Below, piece by piece: positions 49,634 through 59,771 of a DNA stretch of 64,000 bases. The position numbers and the translations under genes are program-made. Under the pieces are notes generated by a model that was not told the DNA's origin, did no database searches, and saw nothing but the letters and a program-made list of their open reading frames with translations. Within the stretch, counting starts at the first letter, position 1. Each line of letters begins with the position of its first letter. The DNA is from Pseudomonadota bacterium (GTDB lineage: Bacteria; Pseudomonadota; Gammaproteobacteria; Steroidobacterales; Steroidobacteraceae): the NCBI GenBank assembly GCA_023417315.1, contig JAEZFW010000055.1, positions 204,929 to 268,928 on the forward strand, given 5' to 3'.

Positions 49634-52600
49634 TTGCCGGAGTCGCGAGTGCATACCCGCGCTTTCGGGCGCGCGTGGTCGGTCATCGTCATCGCTGCGA
49701 TCGTGGTGTCGCTCGCTCTCGGCGGTGCCGTGCTGTGGCTCGATCGCGCAAGACATGGAAGCTCACTGAAAGACGATGTGCTGACGGTCAAAGAGCTCAG
49801 CTCCTATCCTAAGGACAGTCACGTCAAAGTCCGCGGCACCGTAACGTTCGCGGATCCGCAAAGCGATTCGATCTACATCGAGGATGAAACCGGTCCGGCT
49901 CGCGTGTACTTCTGGACCCGCTGGAAGGGCTCCGCGCCAGAGCTCCCCGCTCCAGGCGCGCTCATTCAGATCGAAGGTGCGACATCGGTCGATTTCAAAT
50001 GGGGTTTCACCGGATTCGGTGACCCCACCGTCACGCACCTCGGCCCTGCGTCGTTGCCGCTGCGCTCAGTCGCGCCCGAAGAGATCTTCACTCGCGACCT
50101 CGGACACGCGCGCATCGAAGTGCAGGGCGTGGTTCGCGAGGTAACGCGCGATGGTGCAACGATCCGCATCAAGCTTGCTGGAGCCCGTCAGATTGAGGGC
50201 ATCTTTCCCAACCTCGAATTGGGCGATGCAGCGAGCTTGCTCGATGCGCGCGTCACAATCCGCGGGGTGCTCGTGCTTCGCTATGATCTGCCGGGCGGCG
50301 TGCTTGCGCAGTTGCTGGCGCTCGGTCCCCAGGACTTGACCATTGAGCAAGCGCCACCAACGCAGCCCTCGGCGGTTGCCAGCCTCTATGACCTGATCTC
50401 CAATACGAAGTGGCTGTCGGATGCGCGCCGCGTCGTGATCCAGGGGCGCATCGTGCCGGGCGCGGCGCCCAATATGCTGCTGCTGGACCAGAACGGTTTC
50501 ATCGTACCGGTCGAAGCGACACCAGCAGAGGCGTTCGTGGCAGGGCAATGGGTCGAAGCCTCGGGTTGGCCTGCGCAGTCGCGGTTCACCGTTTGGTTGC
50601 GCAGCGCCTCGGTACGTTCGCTGGCGAGGCCTGACATCGGTGCGAGCCCACCGGCTCCTTCAGGTTATCTCACGAGCACTGCTCAAGTTCGTGCGCTGAA
50701 ATCGGACGAGGCCAGACGCGCGCTGCCAGTGCGCGTGCGCGGTGTCGTGACGATGATCGAAGCACGGCAGGGCTATTACTTCGTAGAGCAGGACCGCGTC
50801 GGCATTTTCGTGGATGCATCGAAACAGTCGCTGCAATCGTTGCGGCTCGGTGAGCTCGTGTCCGTTGAAGGTGTCACCGCGCCCGGCGGTTTCGCGCCCG
50901 TCATCGCTCATCCGCACGTTCGTGTGATCGGCAATCCAGGGCTGCCCGTGGCGCGGCCGCTCGAGCCGGAGGTCGCGCTTGTCGGTGCGCAGGATTCGCA
51001 ATGGGTCGAGCTCGAGGGTACGGCTCGACAAGTCGGTGAGGAGCATGGCGAGCTCGGGTTCCGGGTGACGAGCGCCGTGGGTAGCGTGCAGATCGCCGTC
51101 GTGGAGAACGCGACGTCAGAGTCCCTCAAGAGATTCGAGAACGCGCGAGTGCGTGTGCGAGGTGTGCTGGCGACGACCTTCACCGAATCGGGTCACTTGG
51201 CCGGTCTGCGGATGTTCGTCTACTCGCCGGATCACGTGCAGATCCTCAAACCCGGCCCCACCGACCTCTTTGCATTGCCATTGCGAAAAATCGGTGAGCT
51301 CTTGCGCTTCTCCGCGGACGTACGCGATAGCACGCTCGTGCGCGTTCGCGGAGTCGTAACGTTGCGGCAAGCGGAGCGCATCACGATCCAAGATGAAACA
51401 GGTGGCACGCACGTGTACGGCGTGCTCGAGGATGTCAGTGTTGGAGAGGTCGTCGAAGCGGTGGGTTATCCCAGACCCACGGATAGCGGCCCGATCTTGA
51501 GCGATGCGATCACCAGACGCAGCGGCCAAAGCGCGCCTACCGCCCCCGAGCACGTCACCGTCGAAGAGGTGATGAAAGGCGCCGTGAGCAACAAGCTCAT
51601 ACGCATCGAAGGTACGCTCTTGAGCCACGTCGACACAGCCGAGCAGAACGTGCTCCTGATCCGCGCAGGACATCGCACGTACACAGCCGAGCTCGCGCGG
51701 CCCGGGAGCATCGGCCGGGTGCGAGAGGGCAGCACCCTCGCGCTGACCGGTGTCTGCGTCGTGCAGCGCGGTAAGCCGATCGATGCAGATGCGGGGCGCA
51801 TACCAATCTCGTTCAACGTGTTACTGCGTTCGGCGGACGATCTCCAAGTGCTCGAGCACGCGTCCTGGTGGACACTGGAGCGCGCGGTGCCGGCGCTCGG
51901 CGTGCTCGCGTTGTGCGTGTGCCTTGCGATGGCGTGGGTCATCCTGCTTCGCAGGCGCGTGCGGGATCAGACCGTCGCGTTGTATAAGCAGGGCAAGTTC
52001 CTGCGTCAGATCATCGATATCTCTCCCAATTTCATTTTCGTGCGCGATCGCCAGGGTCGATATACCGTGGTCAACAAAGCCATGGCCGAGGCATACGCGC
52101 GCAACGAAGAGGAGATGATCGGCCGCACGGATCTCGAGCTCGGTACGCATCCGATGTTGGCGGTGGAGCGCTGCCGAGACGATATCGAGGTCATGGACTC
52201 GCAGCAGGAGAAGGTCATTCAGGAAGAGTCCTACCGAGACGCGAATCGCAATGTTCGCTGGCTGCAAGCTACGAAGCGGCCGATCATCGAAGATGACGGC
52301 ACTGCGGATCAGGTGCTCGTCGTCGCGAACGACATCACGGACCGTAAGTTTGCGGAGCAAGAGCTGCAGCGTGCACGCGAGGTCGCGGAAGCGGCCAATG
52401 CAGCGAAGAGCGAGTTTCTCGCGAATATGAGTCATGAGATTCGCACGCCCCTGAACGGCATCATCGGCATGAGCGAGCTGTGTCTCGACACGGAGTTGAC
52501 GCCGGTCCAGCGAGAGTATCTGGAAACGGTCAAGCTCTCGGGAGACTCGTTGCTGACGGTCATCAACGACATTCTCGATTTCTCGAAGATCGAAGCAGGC

Positions 52601-53995
52601 AAGCTCGATTTGGACCTCGTCGATTTCTCGCTGCGCGAGACGATCGAAGGGGCGCTCAAGACGGTCGCTCTGCGTGCTCACGAGAAAAGGCTCGAGCTAC
52701 TGTGCGATATCGCCGCGGATGTTCCGGAGGTCGCGGTCGGGGACGGCATGCGCATTCGGCAAGTCATCCTCAACCTCATCTCGAATGCGATCAAGTTCAC
52801 GGATCGCGGCGAGGTGGGACTTGGTGCGAAGGTGCTGGAGCGCGCGGGCGACGAATGTGTCGTTCAGTTCACCGTAGCCGACACCGGTATCGGGATCCCC
52901 GCCGAGAAGCAGACCCTGATCTTCAATCCGTTCTCGCAAGCGGACAGCTCGACGACTCGCAAGTACGGCGGCACGGGCCTCGGGCTCACGATCTCCAATC
53001 GGCTCGTCGAGATGATGCAAGGACGTATGTGGCTCGACAGCGAGGTCGGAAAGGGCAGTCAGTTCCATTTCACCGTACGCTTGCGCGTCACGAACGCAGC
53101 GGCGCTGCCGCCTCGCAACGAGCAGGGAACCCTGCGTGGCACGCGCGTGCTGGTCGTCGACGACAATCAGACGAATCGACGCATCCTCGAAGAGATGCTG
53201 CGTCGCTGGGGCATGCATGCCGACGCGGTCGAGAACACGGAGCAGGCGTGGGCTCGCTTGGAGAGCGCATCGTTGCACGGTCTCGGTTATCACTTGCTGC
53301 TGACGGACCTCGTCATGCCGAAGCAAGATGGCTTCGCATTGATCGAACGATTACGGACGCGGCCGGATCTCGAAGCGCCGGTCATCGTGATGTTGACCTC
53401 CACCGCGCATCGGGATGATCTGGCGCGTTGCCGCACGTTGGGCGTTGCAGCGCATTTGACGAAGCCCGTCCGGCGCGATGAGTTGCGGGACACCTTGGAG
53501 CGCGCACTCGCACGCAGCGTATCAGCGGCACCTCAGGTTGCCCGCACCGGCGACACGACGATCGTAGCTGCCATTGCGCCTGGCGCCGAGCTGCGCATTC
53601 TCATGGCGGAAGACAATCCGGTGAATCAACGTTTGATGCAGCGCTTGCTCGAACGCCGTGGGCACTCGGTCACGATCGTGGGGGACGGTCTTGCAGCAGT
53701 CGAAGCATTCGAGCGCGCACCGTTCGATCTGATTTTCATGGACATGCAGATGCCGCACATGGACGGCTTCGAAGCGACTGCAGCTATTCTGGATCGTGTG
53801 AAGAAGGGCGCGCCAAGCGTACCCATCGTCGCGCTCACAGCGCACGCGCTCAAGGGCGATCGCGAGCGCTGCCTCGCCGCAGGCATGGATGGCTACTTGA
53901 GTAAGCCAATCGTCTTGAAAGACTTGGACGAGACGCTCAGTCACTACTCACGACTGCAATCCGTGCGGCCGTCCGAGCACCGCGACAGCGCGTAG
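49634..53995 (+). CDS. hybrid sensor histidine kinase with repetitive periplasmic domain
   Basis: A 1453-residue inner-membrane hybrid kinase. TM1 about 15-37; a periplasmic part (about 45-745) with about eight beta units that resemble OB-folds (VKVRGTVTF..., RVVIQGRIV..., PVRVRGVVTM..., LVRVRGVVTL..., LIRIEGTLLS...); TM2 about 752-772; PAS about 785-900; HisKA with His934 in NMSHEIRTPLNG; an ATPase domain; REC1 with Asp1225 in LTDLVMP; REC2 with Asp1370 in FMDMQMP. No HPt and no DNA-binding domain, so a separate phosphotransfer partner is needed. The TTG start is one of several options. Its position beside a TonB receptor and arabinan genes suggests, but does not prove, oligosaccharide sensing. 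Confidence 0.87.
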   Translation: MPESRVHTRAFGRAWSVIVIAAIVVSLALGGAVLWLDRARHGSSLKDDVLTVKELSSYPKDSHVKVRGTVTFADPQSDSIYIEDETGPARVYFWTRWKGSAPELPAPGALIQIEGATSVDFKWGFTGFGDPTVTHLGPASLPLRSVAPEEIFTRDLGHARIEVQGVVREVTRDGATIRIKLAGARQIEGIFPNLELGDAASLLDARVTIRGVLVLRYDLPGGVLAQLLALGPQDLTIEQAPPTQPSAVASLYDLISNTKWLSDARRVVIQGRIVPGAAPNMLLLDQNGFIVPVEATPAEAFVAGQWVEASGWPAQSRFTVWLRSASVRSLARPDIGASPPAPSGYLTSTAQVRALKSDEARRALPVRVRGVVTMIEARQGYYFVEQDRVGIFVDASKQSLQSLRLGELVSVEGVTAPGGFAPVIAHPHVRVIGNPGLPVARPLEPEVALVGAQDSQWVELEGTARQVGEEHGELGFRVTSAVGSVQIAVVENATSESLKRFENARVRVRGVLATTFTESGHLAGLRMFVYSPDHVQILKPGPTDLFALPLRKIGELLRFSADVRDSTLVRVRGVVTLRQAERITIQDETGGTHVYGVLEDVSVGEVVEAVGYPRPTDSGPILSDAITRRSGQSAPTAPEHVTVEEVMKGAVSNKLIRIEGTLLSHVDTAEQNVLLIRAGHRTYTAELARPGSIGRVREGSTLALTGVCVVQRGKPIDADAGRIPISFNVLLRSADDLQVLEHASWWTLERAVPALGVLALCVCLAMAWVILLRRRVRDQTVALYKQGKFLRQIIDISPNFIFVRDRQGRYTVVNKAMAEAYARNEEEMIGRTDLELGTHPMLAVERCRDDIEVMDSQQEKVIQEESYRDANRNVRWLQATKRPIIEDDGTADQVLVVANDITDRKFAEQELQRAREVAEAANAAKSEFLANMSHEIRTPLNGIIGMSELCLDTELTPVQREYLETVKLSGDSLLTVINDILDFSKIEAGKLDLDLVDFSLRETIEGALKTVALRAHEKRLELLCDIAADVPEVAVGDGMRIRQVILNLISNAIKFTDRGEVGLGAKVLERAGDECVVQFTVADTGIGIPAEKQTLIFNPFSQADSSTTRKYGGTGLGLTISNRLVEMMQGRMWLDSEVGKGSQFHFTVRLRVTNAAALPPRNEQGTLRGTRVLVVDDNQTNRRILEEMLRRWGMHADAVENTEQAWARLESASLHGLGYHLLLTDLVMPKQDGFALIERLRTRPDLEAPVIVMLTSTAHRDDLARCRTLGVAAHLTKPVRRDELRDTLERALARSVSAAPQVARTGDTTIVAAIAPGAELRILMAEDNPVNQRLMQRLLERRGHSVTIVGDGLAAVEAFERAPFDLIFMDMQMPHMDGFEATAAILDRVKKGAPSVPIVALTAHALKGDRERCLAAGMDGYLSKPIVLKDLDETLSHYSRLQSVRPSEHRDSA

Positions 53996-54018
53996 CGCCA
54001 GGGCCATACAAGCGATTC

Positions 54019-54147
54019 ATGCGCCACGATGCGCGCCTGGCTGCATTGATTGGCGCTGGAATCGCGCTCTCGCTGCGCGCTTCGCTTCTTGTGGTCGTGG
54101 TGATCGGCGCAGTCAGCGCAGCAGCGATTCGAGCGCTGCCGGGCTGA
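54019..54147 (+). pseudogene. AzlD-like C-terminal remnant
   Basis: A 43-codon open frame from ATG 54019 to TGA 54145-54147 encodes a hydrophobic tail (DARLAALIGAGIALSLRAS, LLVVVVIGAVSAAAIRAL) resembling the C terminus of AzlD, the small subunit of branched-chain amino acid exporters. The rest of azlD is absent: the hybrid kinase gene ends immediately upstream, so this looks like a truncated relic. It is short, so chance similarity is possible. Confidence 0.4.
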
Positions 54148-54156
54148 CCGCGCGAA

Positions 54157-56226
54157 CTACTTCGTGCGAGCTGCGCTCGCGGGCGCGCGCAGGACCGTGA
54201 GCGAATATGCGGGCAATGTCGTGCTTGCTTCAGATCCGTCGAATGACAGCGTCGATTCTTTCGGTGCGACTGCAGTCGGAACCTCGAGGGAATTCACGGC
54301 GTCTGGACTATCGGCTGTGAGCTGCGTGAGCACAGCCTCGCCAGACACTTTCGCGCCCCTGATCTCAATTCTCGCTTCACGCGGTTCAGGGAACGGGTTC
54401 GACAAGAACACGACCACTTCATTTCGCGCCGCGTTCAAACCGCCGGTCGCATACAAGGTCGGGATGAGCTCCGGTTCGAACGGCTTCAAAGGCACGGCAC
54501 GATTCGTCGCGACCGCTTCGGGCGGCAGAAACTCGAGGTCGACCGGATCTCCTTGCACCTCGATGGGCAGCAACACGTCCGGGCGGTTCTGGCTGTACAT
54601 GAGCTGTACGTAGTAGGAAGGCGTGCCGAACACGCGCGTGTTGTCGAACCAGATCAGATCGGGTGCCCATTGGTATGCATCCGCGCGCGCCAGCAACGGC
54701 GCATACGATGACATGACGACCAGATCGCTGTTGCGCACGAGCCCTGTCATGAACGCGGACTCGGAAATTGCGGCGCGTAACGTCGAGCGGCGATCCTTTT
54801 CGTGCGCCGCATACTCCCCCGCAAACACCTTCGGGCAGGTGCGCGAGGGCGTCTTCGGACATTCGCGACTCTGGCGATCGTAGCGAGTCGCATTCTCCAA
54901 GAACCACTGCGGCGGACGATAGTAGTGCTCATCTACGACATGTGCGGGTGAGGTGCTCGTGAACTTCCTCCAAGCGAGCTGCCAGGATTCATCGTCCACG
55001 CCAGGGCCTGATCCGCTCACGAGCTTGATCTTCGGATGCTTCTTCTGGATCGCCCGTACGAAGATGTCGTAACGCTTGAAGTATTCCTCGCCCCATTGCT
55101 CGTTGCCGATGCCGATGTATTCGAGATTGAACGGTGCAGGGTGGCCCATCTGAGCGCGCACGGCGCCCCACTTCGAGCTCACTGGACCATTCGCAAACTC
55201 GATGAGATCGAGTGCGTCCTGGATGTAAGGATCGAGCTCATCGAGCGGTACGAGCTCGCCGCTTTGGTATTGGCAAGCCATGCCGACGTTCAAGATCGGT
55301 ACCGCCTTCGCCTCGATGTCCTCCGCGAACTGGAAGTACTCGAAGAATCCCAGCCCGTACGTTTGGTGATAGTGAGGGGAGGTGAGGTGCCTGATCGCAT
55401 CTTGCCATCGATTGGTGTTCTGCCGGCGCGCTTCCACGGGGCCGACACTGTGCTTCCACTGGTAACGATCTTCGAGATGCTCGCCCTCGACGATGCAGCC
55501 GCCGGGGAAGCGAATGAAGGCTGGCTTCAACGCCGCGACCTTCTCGGCGATATCCTCGCGCATTCCATTGCGACGGCCCTTGAAGGTGTTCTCGGGAAAC
55601 AAGGAGATCATGTCCAGATCCACTTCGCCGTTCTTGAGCGCCGCGATGACGAGCCGCGCGTCTTGGGAGGTGTCATTCGCCACGAGCGTGGCTTCGAGCT
55701 TGTGCCAATCGGTACGGTTGACATCGATGTTCGTCGAAGCCAATACGCGGCCACTCTCGTTCTCGATCGACACCTGAAGGGGCAATGCGCCCGGCGAACG
55801 GGCCCATAGGCTGAACCGATACTTCTCATCCTTGCGCACGGGGATACCGGCGAACCCATAGTTCGCGATGCCGAAACCGGCGCCTGCGTCCTGCACTTCC
55901 AAACTGATGTAGCGCGGATTGTTCTCGTTGAGCGGCCGTTCGCCTCCCGTATCGACCTCGCCATCGCCACCGCGATTCACGATGCCCCACGAGACGAGCG
56001 CATCGCCATGCTCGAACGAGCGATTCTGGACGAGCTCCGCATACAGTCCGCCATCGGCGGCGAAGTTGATGTCTTCGAAGAACACGCCGAACAGCATCGG
56101 GCTCACGGTCTTACCCGGCTTGTCCGCCTGAACCGTCACGTTGACGGGAATGGCGCTCGAGGAGGCAAACGCATCGGACAGAGCTAGTACAGAGGCGAGC
56201 AACGTGAAGGCAATCGTTCGCTGCAT
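54157..56226 (-). CDS. secreted alpha-L-arabinofuranosidase (GH51)
   Basis: Removes terminal arabinofuranose from arabinan or arabinoxylan. The ATG at 56226 is chosen for its GGAG and signal (about 1-22, ending AFASS); the frame opens earlier but is not signal-like. An N-terminal carbohydrate-binding-like beta domain (about 90-220) precedes the TIM barrel: acid/base Glu in YIGIGNEQWGEEYF and nucleophile Glu in FAGEYAAHEKD. A C-terminal beta domain ends at about 680. Length 689 is typical of the larger GH51 group. It is the third gene of an operon with GH127 and another GH51. Confidence 0.92.
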   Translation of the reverse strand: MQRTIAFTLLASVLALSDAFASSSAIPVNVTVQADKPGKTVSPMLFGVFFEDINFAADGGLYAELVQNRSFEHGDALVSWGIVNRGGDGEVDTGGERPLNENNPRYISLEVQDAGAGFGIANYGFAGIPVRKDEKYRFSLWARSPGALPLQVSIENESGRVLASTNIDVNRTDWHKLEATLVANDTSQDARLVIAALKNGEVDLDMISLFPENTFKGRRNGMREDIAEKVAALKPAFIRFPGGCIVEGEHLEDRYQWKHSVGPVEARRQNTNRWQDAIRHLTSPHYHQTYGLGFFEYFQFAEDIEAKAVPILNVGMACQYQSGELVPLDELDPYIQDALDLIEFANGPVSSKWGAVRAQMGHPAPFNLEYIGIGNEQWGEEYFKRYDIFVRAIQKKHPKIKLVSGSGPGVDDESWQLAWRKFTSTSPAHVVDEHYYRPPQWFLENATRYDRQSRECPKTPSRTCPKVFAGEYAAHEKDRRSTLRAAISESAFMTGLVRNSDLVVMSSYAPLLARADAYQWAPDLIWFDNTRVFGTPSYYVQLMYSQNRPDVLLPIEVQGDPVDLEFLPPEAVATNRAVPLKPFEPELIPTLYATGGLNAARNEVVVFLSNPFPEPREARIEIRGAKVSGEAVLTQLTADSPDAVNSLEVPTAVAPKESTLSFDGSEASTTLPAYSLTVLRAPASAARTK

Positions 56227-56251
56227 GCTCAGATCTCCGCAATGTTGTGAA

Positions 56252-58183
56252 TCAGCCGGCTTGGCCGCCCGCCGTCTTCCAATACAAGTTGTAGCGTTCG
56301 TGTGCGATGGCGAAATACGGCGCAAGCTCGATCTCGCGTCCGCCATCGAATCCACTTGCAGTGAAGTGGAGCGGCTGCGCGTGCGGCTTCAGCGAGGCCA
56401 GCAGCTTGTCGGGCGTGCCCAGGAACGCGGGTACCGACGTGGGATCGTTCAGCATCGTGCCTGAGAGCCGTTCGTTGACGATGAGATCCGCGCCAGGCGT
56501 GATGCCGTGAGTGCCCATCCGGCCGACGAGCACGATCGGTCCATACAGAGCGGCAATCATGCCCGGTTCGCCGGGAAGCGCTTCGCTGTGCAGGTGCATT
56601 GGCAGATGAACCTCGACGGTGTCACCCGTGCGCCATTTGCGTTCGACCGAGATATACGAGCTCGGCTTGCGACTGACCATGCGGTGCTTGCCATTGATCA
56701 TGACGACAGCTTCGCGACACCACCAAGGATGACGCACTTTCAAGGCGAGCCAAGTTGGCTTGTGCATTTCCATCGTGAGACGCGAGCGGTCTTCTCTGGG
56801 GAACGACGTCGTCTGCGCGACTTTGATGCCGCGCTCGCTCCAATCGAGAGAGGAGGGTACGAACAGATTCACGAAGAGCGATTCACGGTCGTGGAAGTAA
56901 ATCGAATCCCCGTACTTGGTGTGATTCTCGATCCCCGAGCCTGTGCAGCACCAGAACGAATCGAACGGCGTGCAATAGAGCTTCACGTATCCGGGGCGGG
57001 TGGCCTGGAAATAAGTCACCATCCCAGAATCAGGATCCTGCGAGGCGAGAATGCCGTTGAAGAGCGCGCGCTCGTAGTAATCCGCATACGCCGCGTTCGG
57101 CTCGTGCACGAAGAGCTTGCGCGTGAGCTTCAGCAAGTTGTGCGTGCAGCATGTCTCCATCGTCTTCGCTGACGACAGTCGCTGCGCGAACTCCTTGGGC
57201 GGGAAGAAGTGCTCCACATCGCCGTTGCCGCCGGTCACGAATGAGCGCGCGCCCACGACACGGTCCCAAAAGAAGCGCGCGGCCTTGTCGTAATCGGCAA
57301 TGCCAGTGAGCTCGTACAGTCGAGCGAAGCCGATTACCTTCGGAATCTGCGTGTTCGAATGCAGGCCGTCGAGCACGTCCTTGCCGGCCGCGAGCGGCTT
57401 GAGCAACGCGTGATGAGAGAATCGCTCTGCGAGACGCAGATACTTCGGCTCGTTCGTCAGCGTATAAACGTCGGCAAAGATCTCGTTCATTCCGCCGTGC
57501 TCGCGATCGAGCAGCTTCTGCATCGCCCCATCGCTGAGCGGGCTGGTCGCCTCCCATGCCCAATCGCTCAGGCGCACGAGCACATCGAGCGCTTGCGTGT
57601 TCCCGGTGAAGACGTGCGCATCGCGTAAGCCGGCGTACACCTTATGCATGGTGTACCAAGGCACGCCGACGAACTCCTCGCCGCGCAAGCTGCGCTCGAG
57701 TTGCGCAGCGCCGTCGGGGAATGCGCAGACGAGCCCGTTCTTGCTTGCAGCTTGGCACGCGGCGAGCTCGGCGACCGCGTAGGCGGTGCGTTTCTTGAAG
57801 CTCTCATCGCCGGTGGCGGCGTAGTGCATCGCGCATGCACTTAAGTAGTGGCCGAGTGTATGTCCGTGGCAGCGGATGTCGATCCACGGCTCCACGGACT
57901 CCCAACCACCATACACGGGTGCTTTCGGCTGCAGACCCGCGTTGACGCGGAAGTTGTGCAGCAGTCGATCCGGTTCGAGTTGAGTCAGATAGACGGCATT
58001 GCGAGCCTGCGCTTTGCTGAAGTCGCTCTCCAGCAGGCGCACGGCACTCAACGGAAATGCCTCGAGCGCCGTGCGCGATTGCGAAGACTTAGCGAAGGCA
58101 GGCAGCGTGGCGAAGCTGTTGGCAACCCACGCGCCCACAGTCGCAACTCCGATCGATTTCAATGCATCACGGCGATCGATCAT
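56252..58183 (-). CDS. GH127 beta-L-arabinofuranosidase
   Basis: Acts on beta-linked L-arabinofuranose, as in plant extensin or arabinogalactan side chains. It is a former DUF1680 family enzyme. The metal/nucleophile cysteines are visible in METCCTHNLLKLTR and FWCCTGSGIENHTKYGDSI. The N terminus, DRRDALKSIGVATVGAW, is a likely Tat signal, so it is exported folded. Length 643. It sits between two GH51 genes with gaps of 25 and 19 bases, so the three are an operon. A neighbouring enzyme for each anomer would clear mixed arabinose side chains. Confidence 0.92.
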   Translation of the reverse strand: MIDRRDALKSIGVATVGAWVANSFATLPAFAKSSQSRTALEAFPLSAVRLLESDFSKAQARNAVYLTQLEPDRLLHNFRVNAGLQPKAPVYGGWESVEPWIDIRCHGHTLGHYLSACAMHYAATGDESFKKRTAYAVAELAACQAASKNGLVCAFPDGAAQLERSLRGEEFVGVPWYTMHKVYAGLRDAHVFTGNTQALDVLVRLSDWAWEATSPLSDGAMQKLLDREHGGMNEIFADVYTLTNEPKYLRLAERFSHHALLKPLAAGKDVLDGLHSNTQIPKVIGFARLYELTGIADYDKAARFFWDRVVGARSFVTGGNGDVEHFFPPKEFAQRLSSAKTMETCCTHNLLKLTRKLFVHEPNAAYADYYERALFNGILASQDPDSGMVTYFQATRPGYVKLYCTPFDSFWCCTGSGIENHTKYGDSIYFHDRESLFVNLFVPSSLDWSERGIKVAQTTSFPREDRSRLTMEMHKPTWLALKVRHPWWCREAVVMINGKHRMVSRKPSSYISVERKWRTGDTVEVHLPMHLHSEALPGEPGMIAALYGPIVLVGRMGTHGITPGADLIVNERLSGTMLNDPTSVPAFLGTPDKLLASLKPHAQPLHFTASGFDGGREIELAPYFAIAHERYNLYWKTAGGQAG

Positions 58184-58202
58184 GGCGAGTTGCTTCCGAA
58201 CG

Positions 58203-59771
58203 TTATTGCAGCGTCACGACGGTCACGGACTTCGGCGGCAGCCGCAGCACGATTGCATCGCCCTTGCGCTTTGCGCTCACTTCGGTCGGCTTCACGCTCT
58301 CGGGCGCGTCGACCGTATTGCGAGCATCCATCGCCTTGGCGGTGAGTACGCGACCTGAGGCGCCTTTGGCCTGTGATCCTTTGAGGCTGGTCTGCACGTT
58401 CGCTTCGCGCTTCGGGTCTAAATTCGCAAGCGCGAGATGAATCTTCCCGTCGGTGCCGCGCGCCGCGCTCACCGTGACGGACGGAACCGCCGACTCACCC
58501 AATGTGTACTGCGGAGTATCGATGTCCGTCGGCAAGTACGTCGCGCCTTGGAACGGCTTGTACATGTGGAAGACGTGATACGTGGGCGTGAGTGCCATGC
58601 GCGGGCCGTCCGTCAGAATCATCGCCTGCAGCACATTGACCATCTGGGCGATGTTCGTCATGTGCACTCGTTCGGCATGACGATGGAAGATATTGAGGTT
58701 CACGGCCGCAACGAGCGCATCGCGCAGCGTGTTTTGTTGATACAGGAAGCCTGGGTCGCGGCCCGGTTCCGGGTCGTACCAGGTGCCCCACTCATCGACA
58801 TAGAAGCCAACCTTGCCTTCAGGATCGTTGCTCTCCAGCACCTTGACGTTGTCGACGATGAACTTGTCGATCAGCATCGTCTTCTCGAGCGTCGCCATCC
58901 ATTCTTCTTCGGGGAATCCGGTGGACTTGCCCTTCTTCTTCCAATCTCCGAGCGGCAACGTGTAGTAGTGGTGCGAGATGCCGTCGATGTCTTGCTCCAC
59001 TTTGGTCGTCAGAACCTGGACCCACTCCGTGCTGTCGCCGTGTCCGCCGCTCGCGATGATTTTCGGGCGCTTACCCGGAGGCGTCTTGATATAAGTCGCG
59101 TATTGACGGAAGAGATCGGCGTAGTACTCCGCGCGCATGTTGCCGCCGCAACCCCACGTCTCGTTGCCGATGCCGAAGTAGTGCACGTCCCAGGGCTGCT
59201 CGCGTCCGTTCTTGCGGCGCTCGTTCGCGAGCGTCGAGACGGTGTTCGAGGTCAGATACTCCAGCCAATCCGCCATTTCCTGAACGGTGCCGGAGCCAAC
59301 GTTGCCGCTGATGTACACCTTAGCGCCGATCATCTCGGCGAATGCCATGAACTCATGCGTACCGAATTCGTTCGTTTCTGGCACGCCGCCCCAATGCGTA
59401 TTCACCTTGACGGGGCGCTTCTCGCGCGGTCCGATACCATCGCGCCAGTGATACTCGTCGGCGAAGCATCCGCCGGGCCAACGCACGACCGGCACTTTGA
59501 GCTCGCGCAGTGCCGCGATCACATCGTTGCGATAGCCGTTCGTGTTCGGGATGTTCGATTTCTCGCCGACCCACACGCCTTCGTAAATGCCGGCGCCGAG
59601 GTGCTCGGCGAACTGACCGTAGATTTCGGGACGGATTGTGGGGCCCGGTTCGTTCGCGCGGATGGTGACTGAAACATCCACGGCTCCGTTTTGGGCGTTT
59701 GCCGCCGTGCTCATCCACGCAACGGCGCATGCGGCCACGATCGAGAACCACTGCATTCGTCTTCTCAGCAT
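58203..59771 (-). CDS. secreted alpha-L-arabinofuranosidase (GH51), first gene of operon
   Basis: A second GH51 enzyme, 522 residues. AGGAG lies seven bases before the ATG; signal about 1-26 (ending TAANAQ). Markers: IRPEIYGQFAEHLG, VVRWPGGCFADEYHWRDGIG, acid/base Glu in YFGIGNETWGCGG, nucleophile Glu in FYVDEWGTWYDPEP, and the C-terminal beta domain. It differs from the third gene in length and N terminus and is probably of the compact arabinan type. It heads the arabinofuranosidase operon; a candidate operator lies about 150 bases upstream. Confidence 0.92.
   Translation of the reverse strand: MLRRRMQWFSIVAACAVAWMSTAANAQNGAVDVSVTIRANEPGPTIRPEIYGQFAEHLGAGIYEGVWVGEKSNIPNTNGYRNDVIAALRELKVPVVRWPGGCFADEYHWRDGIGPREKRPVKVNTHWGGVPETNEFGTHEFMAFAEMIGAKVYISGNVGSGTVQEMADWLEYLTSNTVSTLANERRKNGREQPWDVHYFGIGNETWGCGGNMRAEYYADLFRQYATYIKTPPGKRPKIIASGGHGDSTEWVQVLTTKVEQDIDGISHHYYTLPLGDWKKKGKSTGFPEEEWMATLEKTMLIDKFIVDNVKVLESNDPEGKVGFYVDEWGTWYDPEPGRDPGFLYQQNTLRDALVAAVNLNIFHRHAERVHMTNIAQMVNVLQAMILTDGPRMALTPTYHVFHMYKPFQGATYLPTDIDTPQYTLGESAVPSVTVSAARGTDGKIHLALANLDPKREANVQTSLKGSQAKGASGRVLTAKAMDARNTVDAPESVKPTEVSAKRKGDAIVLRLPPKSVTVVTLQ

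Noticed and set aside
52480..53418. 312-codon open frame inside the hybrid kinase gene
   Set aside because: Same-strand alternate frame over the HisKA/ATPase/REC region, Arg-rich and unlike any protein.
49634..53995. One-component HTCS-type regulator as in Bacteroidetes
   Set aside because: There is no AraC-type DNA-binding domain; the protein ends with a second receiver domain.
58437..59672. 411-codon open frame opposite the first GH51 gene
   Set aside because: Antisense shadow of a gene with complete catalytic motifs; the translation is rich in Arg and His with no family resemblance.
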